From an uncultured Clostridia bacterium (GTDB lineage: Bacteria; Bacillota; Clostridia; TANB77; CAG-508): 36,727 bases of DNA. Of this stretch, positions 22,193-30,963 are shown one piece after another. The stretch covers positions 1-36,727 of the forward strand of contig CANQAH010000012.1 of the NCBI GenBank assembly GCA_947588885.1, given 5' to 3'. The notes below the pieces were generated by a model that had not been told where the DNA came from, searched no databases, and saw nothing but the letters and a program-made list of their open reading frames with translations. The stretch's first letter is position 1. Every line of letters starts with the position of its first letter. The translations under genes and the position numbers were made by a program.

Positions 22193-24860
22193 ACCAATTT
22201 TTTCCTTCTGATACTTCTACTTTAAGAGGTACTAAAAGTTTTGCAGCATTTTCCATGCAATTAACTAGCAATTCTTTAATCTTTTCTAATTCACTAGTTT
22301 CAGTTTCAATTAATAATTCATCATGTACTTGTAAGATTATTTTTGATTTATATCCTTTTTCTTTTAACTCTTTATACGCATTTATCATTGCAATTTTCAT
22401 TATATCTGCTGCTGTTCCTTGAATTGGAGTATTCATTGCAACTCTATCACCAAATTTTCTAACCATATAATTCTTTGATTTTAGTTCTGGAATATATCTT
22501 CTTCTTTTATACATTGTTTCAATATATCCCTTTTCTTTTGCTTCTTCAACTACATTATCCATAAATTTCTTTATGCCATCATATTTTTCCAAATATTGTT
22601 CTATATATTCTTTTGCTTGTTTTCTTGAAGTATGAATTTGAGCAGCTAGTCCAAAATCACTTATTCCATATACAATACCAAAATTAACAGCTTTTGCTTT
22701 GCTTCTAAGTTCTTTTGTTACTTCTTCAAGTGGAATTCCAAATACTCTTGATGCAGCTTGTGCATGGATATCTTCATCATGGTTAAAGTTATCGACCATT
22801 GTCTCATCTTTAGAAACATGTGCTAAAATTCTAAGTTCAATTTGTGAATAATCTGCATCTACAAATAATTTTCCTTCAGCAGGTTTAAAAACTTTTCTCA
22901 ATTTTTTTCCAAGTTCAATTCTTGTAGGAATATTTTGTAAATTCGGTTCTGTACTACTTATCCTTCCTGTAGCAGTAACCGTTTGATGAAAATATGAATG
23001 TATTCTGCCAGTTTTTGAATTTATATAAGGAATCATTCCTTCAATATATGTTGAATTCAATTTTGCAAGTTGTCTATATTCTAAAATCTTATCTATTATT
23101 TCATGCTCACCTTGTAGTTTTTCTAAAGTTTCAACATCTGTTGAATATCCATTTTTAGTTTTCTTAATTACAGGCAATTTCAATTTTTCAAAAAGAATTT
23201 CTCCTAATTGTTTAGTTGAATTTACATTAAATTCTTCACCTGCCAGATTATGAATTTCTTTTGTTAATTCATCTAACCTTAGCTTTAATTCTTCTCCATA
23301 CAAAATTAAATCATTTTTATCAACATATACTCCTTGAAATTGCATATCTGCTAAAACTTCTAATACTGGCATTTCAATATTATTAAATAAATCAAGCATT
23401 TCATTTTTCTTAAGTTCTTTTTCAAGAATTTCTTTCAAAACACCAATAGAATAAGCATATATAAATATTTTATCATCAACTTTTTCTTCTTGAACATCAA
23501 ATAAATTCATTTGTTCATCTTTTTCAGATACTTGTTCTATTTCTCTATTTAAATATGTTTTCATTAAATCTGAAATTGAATATAAATTAGTTGTTGAGTT
23601 TAATAAATATCCAGCAATTTTAATATCAAACATAAAATTATGTGGAGAAATTCCAGCTTCTTCTGATAATATATAAACAGTCTTTAAGTCATAGCTGCAT
23701 TTCAATACATCTTTATTTTCAAACAAATTTTGAAAATCTAAAATATTATCTGTTTTATACTCATAAACCTTATTTTCATCTTTATTATAAATTGCAATAG
23801 CTTTTACTTTTTGTTTTAAAATTGAATTTTCATCCTCTTTTGTATCAAGATAAAAATACATAATTTTATCTTTTAAGATTTTTTCTTCTAATGAAGAAAA
23901 TTCTTCTTTTGAAATAGTTAATTTTTCAAATTCAATTTCATTTTCTGGTTCTTCTTTTTCTACAGGCGCATCTTCTAATAAATTAAATCTTTCAATATAT
24001 CTGTTAAAACGTAATTCTCTAAAAATGCTTAATACTTCTGGTTTATTCCATTCTTGCATTTTCAAATCTTCTAATGTTTTATCTATAGGAGTTTCTAAAT
24101 TTATTGTTCCCAAAGTTTTTGATAACATTGCTAAATCTTTGTTTTCAACAATTTTTTCTCTTTGCTTTCCTTTTATGTTATCTTCACCTTTTTCAATTTT
24201 CTCATATAAATTCTCAATTGTTCCATATTCTTGGATTAAAGCAAGAGCTGTCTTTTCACCAATTCCAGGAACACCAGGAATATTATCTGATGTATCTCCT
24301 TGAAGTCCTTTTACTTCAATCATTTGCTTTGGTTCGACACCATAAACTTCTAAAACTTTTTTTCTATCAAAAATGTCTGTTTCAGTTTTTCCTGCTTTAG
24401 TTCTAGGAATATAAATTGAAACTTTATCTGTTGCAAGTTGAAAAGAATCTCTATCACCAGTAAGTAGTACAACTTGAATTCCAGCATTTTCGCCAACTCT
24501 TGATAAAGTTCCTAAAATATCATCAGCCTCATATCCTTCTTTTTCTATAATTGTAATATTCATTGCTCTTAAAACATTTTTTAGAATTGGCATTTGACTT
24601 GCAAGTTCATCTGGCATACCTTTTCTTGTTGCCTTATATCCTTCATACATTTTATGTCTTGCTGTAGGTGCTTTTAAGTCAAATGCAACAGCAATATAAT
24701 CTGGCTTTACTTCTTCTAATTCTTTAAATAATATTGCTAAAAATCCATAAACAGCATTAGTATAAGTTCCATCAGCAGTTTGCAACATTTTACTTCCCAT
24801 GATGCCATAAAAAGCTCTATTTACAATGCTATTTCCATCAACGACAATTAATTTTTTCAA
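22179..24860 (-). CDS. polA: DNA polymerase I, proofreading site apparently lost
   Basis: 893 aa from TTG 24860, which has GGAGG 9 bases upstream and gives the family N-terminus (L/M)KKLIVVDGNSIVNRAFYG. The ATG at 24878 (899 aa) overlaps the upstream stop codon (TAATG) but has no ribosome site. The 5' nuclease domain spans about 1-290. The polymerase domain has motif A DADYSQIELR, motif B RSKAKAVNFGIVYG and motif C QVHDELLIE. The middle 3'-5' exonuclease domain lacks the key residues: DTK where DTE is expected, and YAYS where the YxxxD motif should end. It is probably non-proofreading, as in Bacillus and Thermus. Confidence 0.95.
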   Translation of the reverse strand: MKKLIVVDGNSIVNRAFYGIMGSKMLQTADGTYTNAVYGFLAILFKELEEVKPDYIAVAFDLKAPTARHKMYEGYKATRKGMPDELASQMPILKNVLRAMNITIIEKEGYEADDILGTLSRVGENAGIQVVLLTGDRDSFQLATDKVSIYIPRTKAGKTETDIFDRKKVLEVYGVEPKQMIEVKGLQGDTSDNIPGVPGIGEKTALALIQEYGTIENLYEKIEKGEDNIKGKQREKIVENKDLAMLSKTLGTINLETPIDKTLEDLKMQEWNKPEVLSIFRELRFNRYIERFNLLEDAPVEKEEPENEIEFEKLTISKEEFSSLEEKILKDKIMYFYLDTKEDENSILKQKVKAIAIYNKDENKVYEYKTDNILDFQNLFENKDVLKCSYDLKTVYILSEEAGISPHNFMFDIKIAGYLLNSTTNLYSISDLMKTYLNREIEQVSEKDEQMNLFDVQEEKVDDKIFIYAYSIGVLKEILEKELKKNEMLDLFNNIEMPVLEVLADMQFQGVYVDKNDLILYGEELKLRLDELTKEIHNLAGEEFNVNSTKQLGEILFEKLKLPVIKKTKNGYSTDVETLEKLQGEHEIIDKILEYRQLAKLNSTYIEGMIPYINSKTGRIHSYFHQTVTATGRISSTEPNLQNIPTRIELGKKLRKVFKPAEGKLFVDADYSQIELRILAHVSKDETMVDNFNHDEDIHAQAASRVFGIPLEEVTKELRSKAKAVNFGIVYGISDFGLAAQIHTSRKQAKEYIEQYLEKYDGIKKFMDNVVEEAKEKGYIETMYKRRRYIPELKSKNYMVRKFGDRVAMNTPIQGTAADIMKIAMINAYKELKEKGYKSKIILQVHDELLIETETSELEKIKELLVNCMENAAKLLVPLKVEVSEGKNWYEAK

Positions 24861-24877
24861 ATTAAATTTCCTCCACA

Positions 24878-26515
24878 TTAATATTCATAAATATCAAATT
24901 GATTTATAGTTACTTTATTATTATATTTTTCATCATATCCTAATTCAGTTCCTTTTGGAACAATTATAATATCATTTTCCTTAACATCTTCTGGCAAATA
25001 AAAGTTATATTTTCCAAATGATTTTACATTCTCAAAACTTCTATCTTCTTCCAAATATTGAACTGTATTTATATAATCATATGTATTATATTCTTGATAA
25101 AACATGAAATATATGAATGGTTCTTTAAACGAATATTGACAATAAATATTTTCTGCATCTGAATTTTGGCAATATTCAGCTACTTCTTTCACACCTGATG
25201 TAAAAGTAAAATAATCATTAAAATCTTGGCTCTTATACTCTTGAATAAACAATATAAAGCATAATACATATGCTGAAATTAGCCATGGTAGCAATACATT
25301 ATATTTTTCAATACATGCGTATATTCCTAAAGAAATATAATAAACATATGGTATAAAAATTATGTTTATATGATTTATATTTATTTGGCAAAATGCTGCT
25401 AATACTAAAGAACCGATCATCCAAATATTCATAATTTGATTAAATATATTTTTATTATATTTTTTTATTGATTGTACTACACCTATTATAAAGAAAGGAA
25501 AACTAATTAAATACATAATTCCAAAATTTTTAAGAGCATTCCAATCAAGATTATCATATTGTAATATAAATAATCTTACAGTTGCAAGTAAATTATCTAC
25601 AGAATCTTCAATAATATGATCAGAAAAAATTGTAGAAACTTTTTCATATCTATTCTCAAGCAATTTTGGCATTGTTATACCACAAATTGAAATTTGTTGT
25701 AATCCAAAACTATTAATTGCTAGATAAATTATTAAAGGTAAAGAAATTATAAAAACAATTCCTAAAAACAAAATTGCCCTTTTTATTGAAATTTCTTTTT
25801 TTCCAATTAAATATACAAGTAAAAGTACTACAAATACAGGTAAAAATAAATAAGAAGTTGCATATGAATATGCAGATATTCCAATAATTATAAAAGATAA
25901 AAATTGAAGTAAGTTTTTCTTATTTTTTAAACCTAAAACTAAGCATAAAACAGCAAGCAAAATTAAATCAGGAAATAAATTGCATTCCATTCCCCATCTA
26001 CTTTTCATTATGTGCCATGGGCATATTGCAAAAACAAATAAACTTAAAAGAGCAATTTTTTTATCTTCAAAAATATTTTTTACCAAATAATACATAATAT
26101 ACAATGATGCAATTCCAACAATTGCCATAGGAGCTCTCATTGTGAATTCAGTAAGTCCGCCTAGTATAATTAATGGTATTGATATTAATGAATACAGAAC
26201 ACTTTGTCCGCTTCCCCATGCATATAAAACTACTGGCAAGTGATTTCCTTTTTTGTCTATTCCATATTTCATCAAAGAAAATGCATCAAACCCACTTGAC
26301 GCTTCATCTACATTTAAAGCATTAGGCATTTGTCCTATAGCAAATAATCTAACAAAGCTTCCAATAATTATTATAAAAAACATACATATTTCTATTTTAT
26401 TTTTCTTTATAAAATCTATTAATTTTTCTTTTTGTTTTATTCCATTTATAATAGGCTTTATTAAAATACTAAACGGTAAAATAAAACAAAATAATATAAG
26501 TATCAAGATCTCCAA
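24878..26515 (-). CDS. GT39/ArnT-like membrane glycosyltransferase
   Basis: 545 aa from TTG 26515 with GGGAG 9 bases upstream. About ten or more hydrophobic helices. The first large outer loop has NVDEASSGFDA, the acidic DE motif of the GT39/PMT superfamily, and the C-terminal 110 residues form an outer soluble domain. Such enzymes use polyprenyl-phosphate sugars to modify lipids, wall polymers or proteins; the substrate here cannot be told. First gene of the unit with polA and the transglycosylase, with a good promoter just upstream. Confidence 0.78.
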   Translation of the reverse strand: MEILILILFCFILPFSILIKPIINGIKQKEKLIDFIKKNKIEICMFFIIIIGSFVRLFAIGQMPNALNVDEASSGFDAFSLMKYGIDKKGNHLPVVLYAWGSGQSVLYSLISIPLIILGGLTEFTMRAPMAIVGIASLYIMYYLVKNIFEDKKIALLSLFVFAICPWHIMKSRWGMECNLFPDLILLAVLCLVLGLKNKKNLLQFLSFIIIGISAYSYATSYLFLPVFVVLLLVYLIGKKEISIKRAILFLGIVFIISLPLIIYLAINSFGLQQISICGITMPKLLENRYEKVSTIFSDHIIEDSVDNLLATVRLFILQYDNLDWNALKNFGIMYLISFPFFIIGVVQSIKKYNKNIFNQIMNIWMIGSLVLAAFCQININHINIIFIPYVYYISLGIYACIEKYNVLLPWLISAYVLCFILFIQEYKSQDFNDYFTFTSGVKEVAEYCQNSDAENIYCQYSFKEPFIYFMFYQEYNTYDYINTVQYLEEDRSFENVKSFGKYNFYLPEDVKENDIIIVPKGTELGYDEKYNNKVTINQFDIYEY

Positions 26516-26551
26516 ATTAATATTCTCCCAGTATTTTTTACAATTTTCTTG

Positions 26552-26580
26552 ATTCTATCATATTTAATATTTAAAAACAA
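26552..26580 (-). promoter_or_regulatory. Promoter of the GT39-polA unit
   Basis: TTGTTT, 17 bases and TAGAAT with an extended -10 (TGATAGAAT) on the minus strand, about 37 bases before the TTG start. Confidence 0.65.
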
Positions 26581-26584
26581 TGTA

Positions 26585-26623
26585 CAAAAAAAGAAAACTG
26601 CCAATATAAAATTGACAATTTTC
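26585..26623 (-). terminator. Terminator of the Bce-like transporter genes
   Basis: A 12-bp stem (GAAAATTGTCAA/TTGGCAGTTTTC, two G-T pairs) with a 7-base loop, followed by about seven T on the minus strand; 21 bases after the permease stop. Confidence 0.88.
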
Positions 26624-26644
26624 CAATAAAAGAGGGATCTAATT

Positions 26645-28327
26645 TTAATCATCTTCGCTTATAATATTTTTGCTTTCAAAATATGTTGCTAAAAAATATG
26701 TTCCATAAATTAATAATATAATTATGGCTGTTCCAATAATTGAAGGTATTAAATATTTTGAAGATACAAGTACATCTAATACTCTAACAGCAAATTGTAT
26801 TCCAAATATTGAATGCACTAGTGCTAATGCAAGTGGCATAAAGAAAAATACACCAATCTGCATGAATAATGATTTATTAATAATCTTCTCATCACAACCA
26901 ATTTTTCTTAAAATTGAATATCTTAATTTATTGTCACTACTTTCAGTTAATTGTTTTAATGCAAGTATTGCTGCACTTGCAATTAAAAATATAATACCTA
27001 GATAAATTGCTATAAATATTACAATTGTTGATATTCCAACACTTGCCTCAAATAGACTAATTTTTGTTAATCCATCTAAATTTATTCCTTTAGAAGTTAG
27101 TTCATTAACAAAGGGACTACCTTCCAAGAAAATACTTTCTATTTCCTTTTTTCCTTCTTCTGTATCTGCATTATAATTTGCTGCAAAAAATTTCATATCT
27201 ATATTTTCTTCTTTAAATTCACAACTATCTGGTACTACAATAATTCCAGGATTTGTATGTGATTCTGAAATTTCTATAAAACCATTTTTGCATTCCTTAT
27301 ATTTAGGTTTATATTTTTTATTTGCAATTTCAAGTTCATGACCAGTTTCCAATATAGAATTTCTTACTTCTGCATTATTATCATAATTGCAAACAACAAT
27401 ATACTCATCATCATTTAGTTCATATTGTTCAATTCCATAAAGCTTTGCAATCTTGTTATAATCAGAAATTTTTAAAATTGATTCTACTTTACTGTAAAGT
27501 AGAAAAGGATACTTTGCATTAGTTTCTTCGTACTTTTCTCCAAGAAAATCTTTAAAAGTTAAATCATCTTGATCATATATAGGTATTTCAACCATCTCTT
27601 TAAATATACTTAAATCTACACCATTGTTTTTCATTGTATCTTGAATAGAAACTCTTGAATCTATTCTCTGTTCTTCTGTTGTACTAAGTATTTTGCCATA
27701 ATATTCATATTCATCTCCTAAGTTTGCAGTTTTCTCTAAATTAATATCAACAGGTGTATATTTTAATAAATCATTTTGAAGTGAATTTTTTAGTGATAAA
27801 CTTGAAGATAAAATTGAAATAGTTACAAACAGCATTATGCAAATAACACTCATACTAATAACAGTTGTATTAATTTTGCTATTTATTTGTCTTAACACAA
27901 ACATATTTGCATCTTTCAAATATGTTTTCTTTCGTATTTGAACAACTTGCAAAATAAATCCAGACAAAGACCAGAATATAAATATAGTTCCTATAATTCC
28001 TAATAAAATTGGCTTTATCAAATCTCTTGCTGATAAACCATTAGGACTACGAAGTACAAACCAATATGCATATCCTAATATTGATGCTCCTATTAAGAAA
28101 ATTATAATTGCAATAAATGGATTCTTAATTTTTATCTTTTCATTTTTCTTATTTGCATTTAATAAGTTAATTAATTTGTACCTTGAAACAGTAATTGTAT
28201 TAAAAAACATCACTGCCAAATACATTATTGCAAAATATATGCATGTCTTTATACAGGCAGCTTCAGAAAACACAAATTGAAATTCTGTTACATCAACAAC
28301 AAACATCTTTGCTACAAGTATAGACAT
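26645..28327 (-). CDS. Bce-type ABC permease, 3' part (frameshifted)
   Basis: Continuation of the 28293-28727 frame. Removing one base at the CGG codon 28349-28347 joins ...VGITV-GIFGSQFMSILVAK..., giving one 693-aa permease. This part has the second to tenth helices: ...FAIMYLAVMFF and helices around VLGYAYWFVL, then a large outer loop of about 230 residues (the peptide-sensing domain typical of BceB), and a final FtsX block of three or four helices. BceAB-type transporters remove or sense cell-wall-active peptides such as bacitracin and work with a BceRS two-component system, present at 30964-32654. The first in-frame Met at 28327 has no ribosome site. Confidence 0.85.
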   Translation of the reverse strand: MSILVAKMFVVDVTEFQFVFSEAACIKTCIYFAIMYLAVMFFNTITVSRYKLINLLNANKKNEKIKIKNPFIAIIIFLIGASILGYAYWFVLRSPNGLSARDLIKPILLGIIGTIFIFWSLSGFILQVVQIRKKTYLKDANMFVLRQINSKINTTVISMSVICIMLFVTISILSSSLSLKNSLQNDLLKYTPVDINLEKTANLGDEYEYYGKILSTTEEQRIDSRVSIQDTMKNNGVDLSIFKEMVEIPIYDQDDLTFKDFLGEKYEETNAKYPFLLYSKVESILKISDYNKIAKLYGIEQYELNDDEYIVVCNYDNNAEVRNSILETGHELEIANKKYKPKYKECKNGFIEISESHTNPGIIVVPDSCEFKEENIDMKFFAANYNADTEEGKKEIESIFLEGSPFVNELTSKGINLDGLTKISLFEASVGISTIVIFIAIYLGIIFLIASAAILALKQLTESSDNKLRYSILRKIGCDEKIINKSLFMQIGVFFFMPLALALVHSIFGIQFAVRVLDVLVSSKYLIPSIIGTAIIILLIYGTYFLATYFESKNIISEDD

Positions 28328-28727
28328 AAATTGTGATCCAAATATTCCGAACTGTAATACCTACAGCAAGAGAAATAATTCCAACAAAAATTGTTTCTAT
28401 CAATATAATTTTGGAAATTTGTCTTTTGCCCATTCCTAAAATCATATATATACCAAATTCTTTTTTTCTTCTATTTATCAAGAAATTGCTAGCATATACT
28501 ATAAGTAAACCAAGTACAACTGCGACAAAAACTGATAGATAGCTTAACAATTCAATCATAAGGCCTATTATTTCTCTAGTAGATTTTGAAACTTCAAGCA
28601 TTGCTTGTTGACTATCTAATGAATTAAACATATAGAAAATAGCAACACCTAAAACTAAAGTAATAAAATAAATTGTATAATCTTTAATACTTTTTTTAAT
28701 ATTCTTAAAAGACAATTTAAATAACAT
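28293..28727 (-). CDS. Bce-type ABC permease, 5' part (frameshifted)
   Basis: The N-terminal part of the 693-aa permease. A near-perfect Shine-Dalgarno (GGAGGTGATT) precedes the ATG, and the start overlaps the end of the ATPase gene by 11 bases. The first FtsX helices are visible (YTIYFITLVLGVAIFYMF; SYLSVFVAVVLGLLIVYASNFLI), then KKEFGIYMILGMGKRQISKI, the family cytoplasmic loop. After ISLAVGITV the frame reads CGG and then 17 unrelated residues to a stop; skipping the C gives the conserved GIFGSQ. Confidence 0.87.
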   Translation of the reverse strand: MLFKLSFKNIKKSIKDYTIYFITLVLGVAIFYMFNSLDSQQAMLEVSKSTREIIGLMIELLSYLSVFVAVVLGLLIVYASNFLINRRKKEFGIYMILGMGKRQISKIILIETIFVGIISLAVGITVRNIWITIYVYTCSKDVCC

Positions 28728-29484
28728 TGTTCAAATCACCTCCAAGTAGTGTTTGAACTTCAATTATCTTTTCAAAAAATTCTTTTCTAGAATCATCACC
28801 TTTTACTAGTTCATTAAATATTTTTCCATCTTTAATAAATAAAATTCTATTTGCATAAGAAGCAGTAAAAGCATCATGTGTAACCATTAGTATTGTTGCA
28901 TTAAACGAATCATTCAAATATTCAAAATTTTCTAATAATTGTCTTGCTGATTTTGAATCTAACGCACCTGTTGGCTCATCTGCTAAAACTAATTGTGGAT
29001 TTGTGATGATTGCTCTTGCAGATGCCACTCTTTGTTTTTGTCCACCTGATACTTGATATGGATACTTTTTCAAAATATCTTTTATTTCTAGCTTCTCTGC
29101 AATTTGGTTTACTCTTGCTGTTATCTCTTTAGGATTTATTCTTTGAATTGTTAAAGCTATCGCAATGTTCTCAAAGCAGTTAAGAGTATCTAATAAATTA
29201 AAATCTTGAAAAATAAATCCTAGTTCTTCTCTTCTAAATTTGTTTAGTTTATTTCCTTTTAACTTTGTAATATCTTCTCCATTTACAAATATGTGACCTG
29301 TTGTAACTTTATCTACTGTTGAAATACAATTTAAAAGAGTTGTTTTTCCAGAGCCACTAGCTCCCATAATTCCAAGGAATTCTCCCTTTTCTACATCAAA
29401 ACTTATGTTATCTATTGCTTTAGTTAAATTAGTTTTTTTACCAAAATATTTTTCAATATTTTTAACCTCTAAAACTTTTTCCAT
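28717..29484 (-). CDS. Bce-type ABC transporter ATP-binding protein
   Basis: 255 aa from ATG 29484, chosen for AAAGGAG 7 bases upstream; the ORF-track start is 39 bases early. Walker A GASGSGKTT, signature VSGGQKQRVASARA and Walker B LVLADEPTGAL are intact. Close to BceA/MacB-type ATPases. It is coupled to the permease by overlap. The promoter carries a direct repeat likely bound by the response regulator, so expression is probably induced by cell-wall-active peptides. Confidence 0.93.
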   Translation of the reverse strand: MEKVLEVKNIEKYFGKKTNLTKAIDNISFDVEKGEFLGIMGASGSGKTTLLNCISTVDKVTTGHIFVNGEDITKLKGNKLNKFRREELGFIFQDFNLLDTLNCFENIAIALTIQRINPKEITARVNQIAEKLEIKDILKKYPYQVSGGQKQRVASARAIITNPQLVLADEPTGALDSKSARQLLENFEYLNDSFNATILMVTHDAFTASYANRILFIKDGKIFNELVKGDDSRKEFFEKIIEVQTLLGGDLNNVI

Positions 29485-29525
29485 GTTAAAACTCCTTTCA
29501 ACTTGAAAACATTTTACATTCATTT

Positions 29526-29566
29526 CTTATAAATTTCCATTGATTTATCTTACATTAATCTTACAT
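29526..29566 (-). promoter_or_regulatory. Bce-like promoter with response-regulator direct repeat
   Basis: On the minus strand the 9-base sequence ATGTAAGAT occurs twice (29566-29558 and 29555-29547), 11 bases apart, one helical turn. The second copy overlaps a poor -35 box (TGTAAG), followed by 17 bases and TATAAG. This is the usual layout for activation by an OmpR-family regulator; the likely partner is the regulator at 31974-32654. Confidence 0.6.
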
Positions 29567-29607
29567 AAATGAAAGATAATTTTTGTCGTAATTTTCTTAT
29601 TATGCAT

Positions 29608-29638
29608 AAAAAAAGAAGGCAATTTACCTTCCTTCTTT
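29608..29638 (-). terminator. Terminator after the RHH gene
   Basis: AAAGAAGG/CCTTCTTT stem with an 11-base loop and seven T on the minus strand. It lies about 100 bases after the RHH gene. Confidence 0.75.
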
Positions 29639-29737
29639 GCTACAATTATACATTTGTTTATCACAACTTTAACTAAAATTCCCAAATTATTTTACAAAAT
29701 GAAAATTAAAATTTAAAATTTAAAAATAATATAAAAA

Positions 29738-29923
29738 TTAATCTTCCTTATTAGCCATAGCATATTCTATACAATTAATAATTAAAGTATTCATTGAAAT
29801 ATTATGTTTGTTAGAATATGCTGATATTTCTTGATGCAACTCCTCGGGTAATCTTAATGTAAATTTTATATCAATATTTTTATAATTTTCTGGTCTAAAT
29901 TTTTCAAACTTTTCAACTTTCAT
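29738..29923 (-). CDS. Ribbon-helix-helix (Arc/CopG-type) small regulator
   Basis: 61 aa with AAGGTGAT upstream. Residues about 20-57 fit a ribbon-helix-helix fold: strand FTLRLP, helix EELHQEISAYSNKHN, turn ISMN, helix TLIINCIEYAM. Such proteins bind DNA as dimers and are often antitoxins or local repressors. No toxin gene is next to it. It is divergent from the 262-aa membrane protein gene; both promoters lie in the 138-base gap, so self-regulation and control of the neighbour are possible. Confidence 0.78.
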   Translation of the reverse strand: MKVEKFEKFRPENYKNIDIKFTLRLPEELHQEISAYSNKHNISMNTLIINCIEYAMANKED

Positions 29924-29952
29924 TTTATCACCTTAATTTCATTACTTTAAAT

Positions 29953-30027
29953 AGTATAATCATTTTTTGATATATTATTGAACCGTTATTTTTTGGTATT
30001 GATTTTTAAGGTCAGTTATGTTATTCT
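29953..30027. promoter_or_regulatory. Divergent promoters for the RHH gene and the DUF4190-type gene
   Basis: Minus strand: TTCAAT (29982-29977), 18 bases, TATACT (29958-29953) for the RHH gene. Plus strand: TTGATT (29999-30004), 17 bases, TATTCT with extended -10 (30022-30027) for the gene at 30062. The motif ATTTTTTG(A/G)TAT occurs twice, 26 bases apart, and could be an operator. Confidence 0.55.
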
Positions 30028-30061
30028 ATTTATATAAAAAATTAAAAAGGAGAATAATATT

Positions 30062-30850
30062 ATGGATGCAGATAAAGAAAAAAACAAAGAAACAGATAAA
30101 GCAGATGAAGTAAATAATCAAAATAATTCATGTGGAACAGCTGCATTAGTATTAGGTATTGTAGGCATATGTCTTTCTTTTATTCCAATTCTAAATTATT
30201 TATCAATAATTTTAGGACTTCTGGCTGCCATTTTTGGTTCAATTGGAATGGCTATTAAAGGCAAAAAAGGAAATGCAATTGCAGGATTTGCATTATCACT
30301 TGTAACATTATTAATAGCATTCATTGTTATTTATGGTGCAAATAGCAATTCTTCAAATACATCTAATTCAACTAATCAATCTAGTAATTCTGGTACATCA
30401 ACAGTTCAACAACAAGACAATACAGTTTCTATAGGACAAGTCATGACTGGAAAAGACGTTGAAGCTAGTATTGTAAGTGCAGCTTTTGCTCAAGATGTTT
30501 TACCACCAAAAACTAATTCTTATCTTTATAGTCATTATGAAGTAGATGATTCTTCAAATACTTATCTATATGTTGTTCTTGATTGTAAAAATATTTCTAC
30601 AATCAATCTAGATGCTGATTCTGTAGCAAAAGTCACTGTAAAATATAAAGGATCATATACTTATACAAGTTTTTCAGCAATCCCAGATGATACTCTTGGT
30701 TTTACCATTTATAAAACCATTAAACCATTAACTAATCAACAAATATATTTCTTAGCTGAAATGCCAAAAAGTATAGCTGACGAAACAGACACACCAGTCG
30801 AAATAGATATTAAGATTGATAATACAACATATGTATATCAATATAGATAA
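30062..30850 (+). CDS. DUF4190-type membrane protein with extracellular DUF4352-like domain
   Basis: 262 aa, AAGGAG upstream. A short charged cytoplasmic head (DADKEKNKETDKADEVNN) is followed by a DUF4190-like pair of helices (ALVLGIVGICLSFIPIL ... ALSLVTLLIAFIVIYGAN) with the usual Gly/Lys loop KGKKGNAIAG. A Ser/Asn/Thr linker follows, then a beta-rich outer domain of about 130 residues like DUF4352. No enzyme motif. It lies within the Bce-like region but on the opposite strand, so a part in envelope-stress response is only suggested by place. Confidence 0.75.
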   Translation: MDADKEKNKETDKADEVNNQNNSCGTAALVLGIVGICLSFIPILNYLSIILGLLAAIFGSIGMAIKGKKGNAIAGFALSLVTLLIAFIVIYGANSNSSNTSNSTNQSSNSGTSTVQQQDNTVSIGQVMTGKDVEASIVSAAFAQDVLPPKTNSYLYSHYEVDDSSNTYLYVVLDCKNISTINLDADSVAKVTVKYKGSYTYTSFSAIPDDTLGFTIYKTIKPLTNQQIYFLAEMPKSIADETDTPVEIDIKIDNTTYVYQYR

Positions 30851-30887
30851 CTTTTTAATTAATTATTTTTCCCTATAAAAATAAATT

Positions 30888-30929
30888 CAAACCACATAAG
30901 TTCTGATATTCATTACTTATGTGGTTTTG
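30888..30929. terminator. Bidirectional terminator between the 262-aa gene and the kinase
   Basis: CAAACCACATAAGT and ACTTATGTGGTTTTG form a 14-bp stem with one bulged base and a 13-base loop. T-rich sequence follows on both strands, and it lies between two convergent genes. Confidence 0.82.
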
Positions 30930-30963
30930 ATTTTAATATTAAATTTGTTATACTAAATTTATA

